A model generated the notes under the pieces. That model was not told where the DNA came from. It did no database searches and worked only from the letters and a program-made list of their open reading frames with translations. A program made the translations under genes and the position numbers. 64,000 bases of DNA, taken from the NCBI GenBank assembly GCA_017165825.1, contig CM029393.1, positions 7,926,893 through 7,990,892 of the forward strand, given 5' to 3'. Below are positions 21,991-32,187 of this stretch, piece after piece. The stretch comes from Hepsetus odoe. Lineage: Eukaryota > Chordata > Actinopteri > Characiformes > Hepsetidae. Position 1 is the stretch's first letter, and each line of letters begins with the position of its first letter.

Positions 21991-23170
21991 AGAAACCTTT
22001 CTGACACCCTTATTTTAAGAGTATGCCTTTTTTAGAAGCCACCGTCAAGTCACCTGACAAACAATCACTGGGTATCGATGTGGGCTTTTGCATTAAGCTT
22101 CAGTCTGCATTTGTAATAACAGTGAAATTCTGAACAATGGAATATTGATTTAACGTCACATGCATGCTTGCGCCGCGTTGCGTATGAAAGAACGTGTGGG
22201 ACGTTTCTGCTCAGGAGGGCCGAGGAGCCCCGAGGTCCTTTTTCACAGTACAAATCACCTTCACCACCGACTAGGCGCCTCTTTCTGTCCCCTAAACGAA
22301 AACCCCTTTTATGTCAGTATATTTGGTCTTTTTTTCTCAACTAGTCCTCTGTTTTTTCTGTCTGCAGCATAATGCCTTATCTCGCTTTTCTTCAGAAAGA
22401 GCTGACACGCTCTAACACCCCGCCAGGAGGAAATTTGGACTGTGAAGCCCTGACCTGCTCTTTCTGCGCAATCTACTTGTCAGAGTCACTGTCACTCTAT
22501 ATCATCAGTTTAAAGCCAGACTTCTCCTTTGCCACGGCACACTCCCTGCAACAGAGAGTACAGCTCCATTTGCCTCGGGGCGAGCGAGTGAGGTAGTATC
22601 GGCTGCACCTCAACTCTTCGTCGACTGATAAAAGTAATTAGCCGGCTTGCGGAATGGTCTCAGCTTTATTCTCCTTCGTTTAATCACCAGCTAATTAAAA
22701 TGTTGCCAAGATAGCCGACTCACAAAGCAGCACACTAGAGAAAAGAGTTGTGATTCAAGTGTCGAAGTGTTCAAAAGGCCTTGGATTAAAGCCGGAGGTT
22801 TTCAAAAAGTAACAAAGTGCCAGTGTGAGTGTGTTATCAGTTGACTGGCTTTTTTTTTGCTGTTTTGTTTATCTTAAGACATTCTGTTCGAGTGAAAAGA
22901 AAGTGCTGTGCCTTTTTCTGCATCCATATGTTGTCTTTTATCTCCACTTTTGCATCTTAATGATGAGAACTAAGACTAAACAAAGGGATCAATGTCAAAC
23001 CCGAATATTCCACAACATTAATGACGGGCAAAATACTTCTGTTGAAATAGAATGTTGTGATACGGAAGTGCCAATTGCACAACATGCAGGGTGTATATAG
23101 TGACTATACTTTACTTAAAATCTCTTGAGCTCCTCCTTTCTTCTTATTTTGCTTCCAAAGAGCCCAAATT
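21991..23170. other. Unique sequence, possible regulatory block
   Basis: No gene recognised. At 22620-22720 the sequence AAAAGTAATTAGCC and CCAGCTAATTAAAATG lies in repeat-free DNA and resembles a conserved non-coding element; untested. Confidence 0.3.
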
Positions 23171-23610
23171 GCTTGTATTTTTTAACGTATTATTGAGGAA
23201 CGGTTCTCCAGATCTTCCTGAAGGACAGTGTTGTTGTCTCTCATCTTCAGTACAGTCTCTGTACCTGAGCAGTTCTCCAGATCTTCCTGAAGGACAGTGT
23301 TGTTGTCTCTCATCTTCAGTACAGTCTCTGTACCTGAGCAGTTCTCCAGATCTTCCTGAAGGACAGTGTTGTTGTTTCTCATGTTCAGTACAGTCTCTGT
23401 ACCTGAGCAGTTCTCCAGATCTTCCTGAAGGACAGTGTTGCTGTCTTTCATGTTCAGTCTATCATTATCAGTTTGATAGTTTTTGTTGGTTAATCCACAC
23501 AGTGATCTACGTCTGAACCTTCAAGCAGAAAAAAGTGTCTAACTTAAGACATGAAGCAGTGAAGAAACAGGTGCAGATGATTCCAGATAATCTGAATGCT
23601 GAACCACTTT
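23171..23610 (-). repeat. Dispersed element carrying the 69-bp repeat, locus 2 (whole)
   Basis: This region, read on the minus strand, contains a left flank (ATTATCTGGAATCATCTGCA, CTGTTTCTTCACTGCTTCAT, GTTCAGACGTAGATCACTGT), then the 69-bp array, then CTCAATAATACGTTAAAAAA. The same left flank precedes the array at 31.2-31.34 kb on the plus strand, and the same right flank follows the array at 45.38 kb. The repeat is therefore the interior of a longer mobile or amplified unit, not a free satellite. I see no terminal inverted repeats or transposase. Confidence 0.75.
23204..23458 (-). repeat. 69-bp tandem array, 3.7 units
   Basis: Units start at 23204, 23273, 23342 and 23411, exactly 69 bp apart. 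The fourth is partial. As 69 is 23 codons, the array is open in frame on the minus strand, each unit reading MRDNNTVLQEDLENCSGTET plus VLK, and also open on the plus strand. Units differ by a few substitutions only. I do not recognise the peptide, and no start context or conserved ends support a gene. The open frame may simply reflect a repeat length divisible by three. Confidence 0.95.
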
Positions 23611-23730
23611 ATCTAGAACCTTGTATCTTTAGACACTTAGCAGCCTGTAGCACTAAAACATTTGTCCTGATTTCTTTCATTTAATCACCTCAGTTTCCCA
23701 AATATAACTCCAACAACTATTGCACCAACA
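23611..23730. other. Unique spacer
   Basis: Unique sequence between the 69-bp-repeat element and the next SINE. Confidence 0.3.
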
Positions 23731-23962
23731 AGGTGATTCCCGAAGTCATTGCGAAACACAGCCCAGCACACAGTGAGACACAACGAAATTCTACCTCTGC
23801 ATTTTACCCATACACACATGCAGCTATTGAAAGTGCCCAGGGAGCAGTGATGGGGACGGTTCCTTGCTCAAGGGTAGCTCAGGGCAACCTACTGGTGAGG
23901 GATTCAAACTCACGATCTCCCAATCTGGGGGCCTAGTCTCTAAACACTGGGCCACCGCTGCC
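23731..23962 (-). mobile_element. tRNA-derived SINE family A, copy 9
   Basis: Minus-strand copy with head GGCAGCGGTGGCCCAGTG, B box GAGTTTGAATCCC, body GAGCAAGGAACCGTCCCC and tail TTCGTTGTGTCTCACTGTGT. The final TCACTTTCACTTT is diverged. A few bases are lost before AGCTGCATGTGTGTATG. Confidence 0.9.
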
Positions 23963-24670
23963 AAATTACCAGAATAACACCATACTTGGAAAACCTGCTT
24001 TTCTTCTCAACAGTGTAAAAATCTCACTATCAAAAGACACTCCTGCGGTTCTTCCAAGACCATCTTCATGCTGCACCTGCACTGTTCTGTTCTCCCATGA
24101 TCTGTCCCAGTGGTGAGCTGCTTGCCTCATCAGGTCATATTTAGCTGGGGACTGTTACTCCAAAACGCTGAGCTCATGTATTTTGGCCCATCAATTTAGG
24201 CTTTATGATGCTGTGAAGCTGTGGGTGGAAGGATGAGGACGAGGCAATGGCTTGCTGGTGTCTGCAATTCTGCAATCCAGGAGGAAGCATGCTTCTCATG
24301 TAGGCCCACAAACCATATGTTAGATGAAACTGTGAAATTGCATATTCATGCACGTATGCAGTATCAATTTATAAGCACCGTTAAATGTTTGAGAGTTTGA
24401 GCACTTGCCGTTTGTTATGTTTGTAAGAGATATTCAGCCTGAGAGGGACATAAAACCAAAAGCTGGATGAATGAGAAGAACTGTAAAATCATAAGTATGT
24501 GTCCTCCATGCAAGAACCTTATCTTTTCTTAAAAGTCTTTACAGTAGATGCTGGAACCTCACTGCGTGGATTTGATTGTATACTGAGGGACTGTTGCTAC
24601 ATATGTTCCTTTTATATATATATATTTATATATATATATGTATATGTACATATACGTATGTATGAGAGAC
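23963..24670. other. Unique sequence ending in TA-rich repeat
   Basis: No gene recognised. From 24615 to 24660 the sequence is a TATA-rich alternating purine-pyrimidine run leading into the GATA array. Confidence 0.45.

Positions 24671-24731
<61 letters not shown>
24671..24731. repeat. (GATA)15 microsatellite
   Basis: An uninterrupted tetranucleotide GATA run of about 60 bp. Confidence 0.97.
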
Positions 24732-24803
24732 TTCATAATGTTTGTAATGTCTGCATGGTGAAACTGAAATGTACACAAATGTTTTAACATTATAGAGGAG
24801 AAG

Positions 24804-24805
<2 letters not shown>

Positions 24806-24854
<49 letters not shown>
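24806..24854. repeat. (GT)24 microsatellite
   Basis: An uninterrupted GT run of about 49 bp, 75 bp after the GATA array. Confidence 0.97.
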
Positions 24855-24858
<4 letters not shown>

Positions 24859-25340
24859 CTGCACTGTGTAAGTCCATTACATTATCTATGGGGATTTGAA
24901 GCATATTGTCAATTATAATGAACAAATACTGTTGAGCTTTCCTGTCATGAGCTCCCCCTGCTGGTTCATCTAGCCATGAGCTTCAGTTTTTGATGTTCTA
25001 CCAACATATGAATGTAATGAATGTGTCTATTTGTGGCTCATTCCAGCTCTGTATGCTTTAGCACTTAATACCCCATAATGCCCTACATGTCTCCGGGCTT
25101 TTTCATTATGAACTCTTTGTTTTTCTTTAGAAGTGTCATTTGAATCAATGTTTACTTTTTTCTGGAAGTGACTGGAAGATCAACTCTGATACAATCGTTC
25201 TTCTTCATTTTTCTACAGTGCAGTGCAACATGACTCGCTAGTACACACCAGTGCAAGAGAAAGATCCATTATAAATTCAATATTGTAAAAAATGATAGAA
25301 ACCTGCAGCATAAGCCCACAAAGACAAATAGTAGTATATA
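24855..25340. other. Unique sequence
   Basis: No gene or repeat recognised. It ends in TATATA, which supplies the TA target of the next element. Confidence 0.4.
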
Positions 25341-25852
25341 CAGTACTGTGCAAAAGTATTAGGCAGGTGGAAGTGTTAATCATTTATTTTCATCAATCAA
25401 CAAAATGCAGTGAATGAACAAAAGAGAATCTAAATCAAATCAATATTTGGTGCGACCACCCTTTGCCATGAAAACAGCATCAGTTCTTCTAGGTATACTT
25501 GCACACTGTTTTTGAAGGAACTCGGCTGGTCGGTCGTTCCAAATATGACTGTGTTTCAACCTCCGTGTGACATTGATGATCATCAGTACCTGTTTGGTAA
25601 AACTGGTTGATCAGACACCGACTATAATCCTACAGAATCCCTGACTTTGTGCAAGAGTACCTAGAAGAACTGATGCTGCTTTGAAGGCAAAAGGTAGTAA
25701 CACTAATATTGATCTGATTTAGATTTTTCTTTTGTTTGCTCACTCTGCATTTTGTCAGTTGATAAAAATAAACTATCATTATTTATATTTCTGAAAACAT
25801 TCTTTGTTTACAGCATTTTTTCACACCTGCCTAAAACTTTTGCACAGTGCTG
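25341..25852 (-). mobile_element. Tc1/mariner-like foldback MITE, copy B
   Basis: Starts CAGTACTGTGCAAAAGTATT after TA and ends CTTTTGCACAGTGCTG. The left arm contains the reverse complement of the transposase 3' end (GAAGGAACTCGGCTGGTCGG), and the right arm contains the plus-sense 3' end (GTACCTAGAAGAACTGATGC). The two arms pair over much of their length around a central loop that includes GTTGATCAGACACCGAC. It is in the opposite orientation to copy C and has no intact coding region. The 5' arm lost part of the outer repeat (GGCAGGTGGAAGTG). Confidence 0.85.
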
Positions 25853-26403
25853 TGTATATATCTTTATATAGACCTACATATACAAGTATATAAGTTCCAT
25901 TTGTAAGTTCCAGCAAGTCTAGTCTCAGTCTAGGCTGCAGCTGTAAACCACAATCTCAATCTCACACAGTTGCCACACATTTCTTCCCACAGTCACGCTT
26001 CTGTGCAGAGTCTGGTTGACAACAAACGTGTGTGCGTGTGTCTAAATGCCGGACGTAACATATAAACATTTCAGCACAGCAACACACAGCACAGTCTTTC
26101 AGAGTGAGAAACAGTTTTTGGACTAAAACTGCTCGTACTGTCCTGTTTAAAAAGTCTTTCAAGCATTACTCTAGAAGCTTTAGCAAACTTGGGCAGGTTT
26201 GCCACATGGCATTTGCATCATGTTTTGTTAAAGCAGACAGGTTTTGGAGTTTGGTTTATTGATGGTTCTACAAAGTTTGTGCAAAACTGAATTAATCTCT
26301 TGTAATATTTCCAAACAAATAAAGTACTTTGGGTTTTGCACTTTCTGAATTTCCTCCTTAAAAACATTACTTTAAGCCTTGACCACTGAGAAGGTCCAGG
26401 TCC
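25853..26403. other. Unique sequence
   Basis: No gene recognised. Short TA-rich strings lie next to the Tc1-like terminus. Confidence 0.4.
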
Positions 26404-26640
26404 TGGAGCTCCGGTTTCCTCCCACCGTGCAGAAACCTGCACGTCAGGTAGACTGGAGATGCTAAATTGTCTCCTATGTGTGTGTGAGTGTGTTTGACTG
26501 TGTGTTCCGCTGTGACGGACTGGCGACCTGTCCAAGGTGTTTCATGGCCTTTTGCCCTGTGAGAGCTGGGATAGACTCCAGCACCCCCGCGACCCTAATT
26601 AGGACAAGCGACTCAGAAAATGAGTGAGTGAGTGAGAGAG
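26404..26640 (+). mobile_element. Family C SINE, best copy (head missing)
   Basis: Ordered blocks: GCTCCGGTTTCCTCCCACCG, GACTGGAGATGCTAAATTGT, ACTGGCGACCTGTCCAAGG, CCCTGTGAGAGCTGGGATAG, ACTCCAGCACCCCCGCGACC, then GACAAGCGACTCAGAAAATG with a GAGT repeat tail. This is the body and tail of a very common fish tRNA-derived SINE whose 3' half is found in many teleosts. The tRNA head and first 100 or so bp are absent. Confidence 0.8.
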
Positions 26641-27353
26641 ATGTTCCATTGACCTTCGGCTGGCCTGTGCAAATTAGATATAAAATGCAGCAGTAAATGC
26701 ATTCTTCTAGAGACACATGATAGCAGATATCTATACAGCGTAACAACAACCCAATGGACGTGCATTAAAGGGTAAAAGGTCAAATTATGTGATAAAGAGG
26801 TTTAAAATAAAGCGCTTTAGCAGAAGTGGCTGCATCTCACAGTCATACTCTCTCTTTCAGCCTTTCCTGAGGCTGAACTTTGAAGAGACTGAAATGATCA
26901 CAGCAGGCCGCCCATCATGCCTACTTCAGCTCGCATGTTTACTAAGCCAAAGGTTAATCAGCACATGAGTGATGAGGAGTGAATGCTTGCACTGTGCTCC
27001 GCTGCAACGTCGCCGGCGTAGCAGATGCTTCTTTGCAGAGCGCTGTTAAGGCTTGTTCTGTAGAGGCTAATCAACACCTGCTAGCAAGTTAATTAAGCTG
27101 CTTTGGATGAAGAAACTGGCATATAAACTTGTGTAATGAGCGCTAAGAACAACTGGGAGTCTGTGGGGATTTTAATTTGCAGCCTGACCTTCACTGATGT
27201 CAGCTTTGTGATGGAGAATATTTACTGGGGACTTATGGAACGCACCCGCTTCCGAATGGTACGGATGAAAAATCAACAATTCAATATGTCGTTGAGAAAT
27301 ATCCCTATTTACCGCATATGTCTCTGTTTTTTGAAGTGAACATTTATCCTCGT
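26641..27353. other. Unique sequence, possible regulatory block
   Basis: No gene recognised. Around 26880-27120 the repeat-free sequence (GTTTACTAAGCCAAAGG, CAAGTTAATTAAGCTGC) looks like conserved non-coding DNA; untested. Confidence 0.3.
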
Positions 27354-27495
27354 GAAAACACAGCACACCAAATCCAGCCCCCAGGGAACAGTGATGGGGA
27401 CAGTACCTTGCTGAAGATTACCACAGGGGCAACCGACTGGGACTGGAACCCACGACCTTCTGATTACGGACCCCAGGCTGTGACCACTAGGCTTT
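27354..27495 (-). mobile_element. tRNA-derived SINE family A, copy 10 (decayed)
   Basis: Minus-strand copy recognised by CCTAGTGGTCACAGCC, GGGTTCCAGTCCC, GCAAGGTACTGTCCCC and CACTGTTCCCTGGGGG. It jumps early to the tail (TGGTGTGCTGTGTTTT), so the 3' body is partly deleted. Confidence 0.75.
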
Positions 27496-28181
27496 CATGA
27501 ACGCTGAGCTCAGGTGTGTTTGCTTCATTATCTCGTGCTAAATCAGTGGACTAACTTCTAGGTTTGTTCTTCTCAGTGCATCAAGGTTCAGGAGACTTAT
27601 AACAGATCTAGGCTAGACCTGGGCCTGCCCAGTTATGCCTAATCTATTTTTCTCATTAGGACTAAATCACCACCATCTACTGGCTGTATAATGAACTGCA
27701 TGGATGACTCAGACATGAGGACACGCTACATATCAGCTGAAAAATATTGATGCATACTCGCAAGCAAAATGCGTTCAGACGTGTAGGGGAAATGTAATAT
27801 TAGACGATGATGAAATTATTTTTTCAAGCAGCCGATATCCATTTGAGTGAAAATGAATGTCTTAAAATGACTTCATGACAAATAATATGAGCCCACTCTT
27901 TGCAGAACTGTTTTAATTTACACATACTGGTAGGTTGTTAAGCACAGTTTGATGTTTTTAGGCCTCGTCTTTAAAGTTCAGTCGTGCAGAGGTGGATCGG
28001 TATATAATATCCCCACTAACACCAACATATTTGAATGTAATGATGGCTGTGAATTGTACATCATGGCAGATATAAAGTTACCCACAGCATGTTGCCTAAA
28101 ATGTATAGATAATGTACAATAAAACACCTCGGACTGGTCTGTCCTGGTCAATTATATTACATGCAAGAAAACTAAATACGT
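27496..28181. other. Unique sequence
   Basis: No gene or repeat recognised. Confidence 0.4.
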
Positions 28182-28410
28182 GGGGCAGTGGTGGCCTAGT
28201 GGTTAGGGAGTCGGCCACAGGATCGGAAAATTGTGGGTTCAAACCCCTTACCAGTAGGTTACCCTGAGGTACCCTTGAGCAAGGTACCGTCCCCGTCACT
28301 GCTCCCCAGGCGCTTTCGTAGCTGCACGGTGTTTGCATGGGTTAAATGCAGAGGTCCAATTTCATTGTGGTGTGACCTCGCAATGACAAGAATAGTCACT
28401 TTCACTTTCA
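28182..28410 (+). mobile_element. tRNA-derived SINE family A, copy 11
   Basis: Nearly complete: head GGGGCAGTGGTGGCCTAGTG, B box GTGGGTTCAAACCCC, body TACCCTTGAGCAAGGTACCG and GCTCCCCAGGCGC, tail GGTTAAATGCAGAGGTCC and AGTCACTTTCACTTTC. Only a short loss near the GCTGCACGG block is seen. It belongs to the subfamily of copies 4 and 6. Confidence 0.93.
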
Positions 28411-28626
28411 AATATCTCAGGAAACACTTATCAGACTCCAGATACTTTTTGCCCATATGACAGCTGAGGCTCCAGTGAGAGCTCTGGTGCAGTAATATCC
28501 CTTTAAGAAGTGTGTAATTCAGCCTTGAACTGCAGGGGATTTTGGAAAATAAACCCATTATGATAAACCCAACACCGAACGTCTGCTTGGGTTTTATAAT
28601 CATTTCAGGAATATATACTGTTTATG
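28411..28626. other. Unique sequence
   Basis: Nothing recognised between the SINE and the pentanucleotide repeat. Confidence 0.3.
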
Positions 28627-28647
28627 GAATAGAATAGAATAGAATAG
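28627..28647. repeat. (GAATA)n pentanucleotide repeat, left part
   Basis: About four copies of GAATA. The same repeat resumes at 28789 after a SINE fragment, so the fragment appears to interrupt one array. Confidence 0.9.
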
Positions 28648-28788
28648 AGCTGCTGTGCGATGGGCTGGCGACCTATCAAGGGTGTTTCCTCGCCTTTTGC
28701 CCTGTGAGAGTTGGGACAGACTCCAGCATCACCCAGGACCCTAATTAAGACAAGCGGCTATGAAAATGAGCGAGTGACTGAGAGATAA
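28648..28788 (+). mobile_element. Family C SINE 3' fragment inside the GAATA repeat
   Basis: GATGGGCTGGCGACCTATCA, TTTTGCCCTGTGAGAGTTGG, GACTCCAGCATCACCCAGG and AAGACAAGCGGCTATGAAAA match the copy at 26.5 kb. GAATA repeats lie on both sides, so the insertion site was a pentanucleotide array or its target duplication. Confidence 0.8.
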
Positions 28789-28843
28789 CAGAATAGAATA
28801 GAATAAAACAGAATATATTAAACAGAATAGAAAAGAATATGTG
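28789..28843. repeat. (AGAAT)n pentanucleotide repeat, right part
   Basis: Perfect copies up to about 28804, followed by decayed AGAATA units. Confidence 0.85.
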
Positions 28844-29660
28844 TTAAAACAGCAGGGAGAATTTAAAGAAATGTATATTATCTAAAACAGTTCTGGGTCG
28901 AGTCTGATTTTTGGTTTCTGGTTATTTTGGACAGATTTGATCTCAAACACATTTGAGATGAGCATTGAAGTTCGTTTTGATTTGCAGGGTTTTCTGCCTT
29001 GCTGCTCTTCCATGAAGGTTACTCCAGCTCAACCTGCTTCTCACGGTGTGGTCATGAGCCTGGACTGAGCCAGAGAGACCTGAAGCTGCTTAGATGCTCC
29101 TCTGGATCGTCTGCCTCTGTGTTCCTCAAGAAATGGCAGACCACCACTCATCAAGGGTCTCCTTTTGTTATGATATTCAGACCGCAGATGACTTCCTAAA
29201 ACCCTCACTAATGCAGGGCATGGAAAGATTTAGAAAAAGTCAACAAGAGTTTTATGGTAATTTGTCTCAAAGATAAAACAACGCTGCTCTTTCAGCTTCG
29301 GAAAAAAAGTTCATTTCCATCCCATTCTGTCAAAGTTCCACCCCTTTTTCTTCAGATCTGCTTCTGATCTGAGACCATATCCTGAAGGGAAGTGCATCAG
29401 AGGACTTTCACCAAAATAATGGTTAACTAATGGTAACTAAATATCATAAATAGCACCACAATATGTGATGACATGCTTTTCAGAACATTTCACACTCATC
29501 CTGGAATATTTCAGAACCAGAAAAGATCAATGACCAACTGCATGTTTTATTAAAGATCATAGCCAGGTATTTTTAAGCGAATTTAAAGAAAGATCAAGTT
29601 AAAAAGGCATTAGACTTTATTATAGCTGTGAACCTGACTTCCTCATACTATATATATATA
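28844..29660. other. Unique sequence
   Basis: No gene recognised. The end is a TATATATATA run that supplies the TA target of the next element. Confidence 0.4.
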
Positions 29661-30211
29661 CAGTACTGTGCAAAAGTTTTAGGCAGGTGTGAAAAAATGC
29701 TGTAAACAAAGAACGCTTTCAGAAATATCAATAATGATTGTTTATTTTTATCAATGTACAACATGCAAAGTGAGCGAACAAAAGAAAAATCTAAATCAAA
29801 TCAATATCTGGTGTTACTACCTTTTGCCTTCAAACCAGCATCAGTTCTTCTAGGTACACTTGCACAAAGTCAGGGATTCTGTAGGATTATAGTCGGTGTC
29901 TGATCAACCAATTTTACCAAACAGGTACTGATGATCATCAACGTCACACGGAGGTTGAAACACAGTCATGTTTGGAACGACCGACCAGCCGAGTTCCTTC
30001 AGAGACTGTGTGCAAGTGTACCTAGAAGAACTGATGCTGTTTTGAAGGCAAAGGGTGGTCACACCAAATACTGATTTGATTTAGATTCTCTTTTGTTCTT
30101 TCACTGCATTTTGTTGATTGATGAAAATAAATGATCAACACTTCCATTTCTGAAAGCGTTCTTAGTTTACAGCATTTTTTCACACCTGCCTAAAACTTTT
30201 GCACAGCGCTG
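29661..30211 (+). mobile_element. Tc1/mariner-like foldback MITE, copy C (best preserved)
   Basis: Starts CAGTACTGTGCAAAAGTTTT, ends CTTTTGCACAGCGCTG, with TA at 29659-29660 and 30212-30213. It is 551 bp. The left arm GCATCAGTTCTTCTAGGTAC and ACTTGCACA is the exact reverse complement of TGTGCAAGTGTACCTAGAAG and AACTGATGC in the right arm. The arms pair over roughly 200 bp each around a central stretch with GATTATAGTCGGTGTCTGAT and a GATGATCATCA palindrome. The right arm keeps the transposase 3' end (reading KGGHTKY-like before the stop region). It is likely moved by a full-length relative elsewhere. Confidence 0.88.
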
Positions 30212-30213
30212 TA

Positions 30214-31150
30214 AATCCCAAATAGATTTTTATAATGTTTTTATTATAATGTTCTTTGTCATAAACACTACAGAAAGCTCAAGTATGTTCTGATCCCAGA
30301 GTGCCACATGCAATTAGAAAGTAAAAGTTAAGAGTTATGATGGATGTTTGGACTCTTAATGTCCATTTACAACCTTTCAGCGATTCATTAAAGTGTACAC
30401 ATCGTGCAGACACATTAATGCACTTACCTGGCCATATATTATGTGGCCTGATGCATTATCTGACCATAACAGCTGGTTTACACTCAGCTGGCCACATTTT
30501 GAGAGTTGCCATCAGCTGGAAGCCCAGCCCCCGCCCCCATTTGTGCGATTGTCTAGGGTTCCAAAGCCTGCATTGTCATCACAACTATAATGGGCTCATT
30601 CTTCGTCCCCCGCTGGGAGAACACAGGGTTGCACTTTTGCACCTGTCTGGCATTCTCCCTCGGCCTTCGTCACGCACTTTCAGCGTGTCGCAGCAACTTG
30701 GACTCGCTCGTGGAACTCTGAAGGGCGATGCAAATGGCTTCCATCTGCACACTCTTCAGCCGTTAATCCCCCCGCCCGGTGCAGAGCCATCTCTCCTGTC
30801 TGCACTTAGGACACCTGTCTGCCTGTCTGTCAACAAACCCACCTCTTCATTCACTTTAGCACAACCAGCTTCACTTACAGTCAACAAAGAGAATCACTTG
30901 ATACAATTAGAGACTCTCAGACTCTCAGAACTCTCAGACAATGCACACTTTCCCAGGCACTGTGCAACATCTTCCACCTAAACTGTGCCCCTGATATCTT
31001 TACACATCCCAGTGAAGCTGAGCGTGCAAAGGCCGTAATCTTTATATTTTGTTTGTTGGTGCAAAAGTATAATGCCTCTCAAACTGTCTAATCCATGGCA
31101 AATTGAGAATATAGAATAAATGAAAGATATCAAAACAAATGTTAGTGTGA
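30214..31150. other. Unique sequence with a 214-codon open frame
   Basis: The frame 30337-30981 (plus) is open for 214 codons and is the longest in the window that does not pass through a repeat. I recognise no domain, signal peptide or membrane segment. The composition is rich in His, Leu, Ser and Pro. A second frame overlaps it (30393-30590). With this much sequence one such frame may arise by chance, so I do not call a gene. Confidence 0.2.
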
Positions 31151-31154
31151 CGGG

Positions 31155-31500
31155 CTACAAAGGTCCTAGATAAAAAGGTTCCAATCACTCAGCATTCAGT
31201 ATCAGTAAACGAATCACCTGAACATCTGGAATCATCTGCACCTGTTTCTTCACTGCTTCATGTCTTAAGTGAGACGCTTTGCTCTACTTGAAGGTTCAGA
31301 CGTAGATCACTGTGTGGATTAATCAACACAAAACTATCAAACTGCTCAGGTACAGAGACTGGACTGAACATGAGAGACAACAACACTGTCCTTCAGGAAG
31401 ATCTGGAGAACTGCTCAGGTACAGAGACTGGACTGAACATGAGAGACAACAACACTGTCCTTCAGGAAGATCTGGAGAACCATTCCTCAATAGCACAAAT
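31155..31500 (+). repeat. Dispersed element carrying the 69-bp repeat, locus 3
   Basis: Flank 31155-31339 holds GGTCCTAGATAAAAAGGTTC, TCTGGAATCATCTGCACCTG, TTTCTTCACTGCTTCATGTC and GGTTCAGACGTAGATCACTG. This matches the flank at 23.46-23.61 kb in reverse. The array at 31340-31477 has exactly two units, then CCATTCCTCAATAG. Divergence between the two loci is low in the 110 bp next to the array, so the copies look fairly recent. Confidence 0.8.
31340..31477 (+). repeat. 69-bp tandem array, two units
   Basis: Two units, 31340-31408 and 31409-31477, identical over most of their length. The plus strand reads MRDNNTVLQEDLEN and CSGTETGLN per unit, in one open frame continuing to 31810. The frame past 31490 is not repeated elsewhere. 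Confidence 0.95.
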
Positions 31501-32187
31501 GTACTTTAAACCACAGCTTTATCTTGAATCCAAAGGCAAGAACTCATTTCAGACACTGTGTCCAGGCTCACCGTCTTCCCTCGAGTCCAGCAGTTTCTGC
31601 TCACCACTGGGAGAGTCTGACCAGCATGAGGTCGACAGAGTAGGTCATTACAGGCCAACAGGGGACAGACTACAGTATCCTCAACTGGCTGGAGTGACTG
31701 GACTTGCTGACCCTATCTGCTTGTTAAAAGAGTGGAAAGAGGAGAGGAGAGCTCCTGCTGACTCTGTCATTGGGGAAGGATTAATTAAAACATCCAGAGA
31801 GGAAGTTTGACCTACACTTCTTTACTGTGGTTAGAAAGCCTGCTGATGGTTGTCTGTAAAAGAATGAGTGAGGGTGTCATCGCATCAATCAGCCACAGGG
31901 GGGAGCCAAACCTACAGAGATTGGGCCATTGTAGTGTTTTGCTATATGGCAGGATTTGGAGCAATGATAGCTGAAGGTAAACATTAATTGTAACAATTAT
32001 ATTACATTTTAAAAACATAAATGCAATGTTGTTTTTTTTACACAAGTTCTTCTGTTATAAACCAGAAACACCTTCTTTAGCAGGACATGTCAGATCCAAA
32101 TAAACACTCCTGGATGCATTTGTTTGACTAACTAATGTTTTTGGAAGATTTCTTTATTACAATCTCTCCACTGTCCTCCTGTTCCAG
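31501..32187. other. Unique sequence
   Basis: No gene recognised. The open frame from the repeat runs to a stop at 31808-31810 without recognisable motifs. Confidence 0.35.

Noticed and set aside
23204..23458. CRISPR array
   Set aside because: The tandem units are contiguous with no spacers, and the sequence is vertebrate in character.
24626..24925. Minus-strand frame with THTHTH and IYLSIYLS runs
   Set aside because: Translation of the GT and GATA microsatellites.
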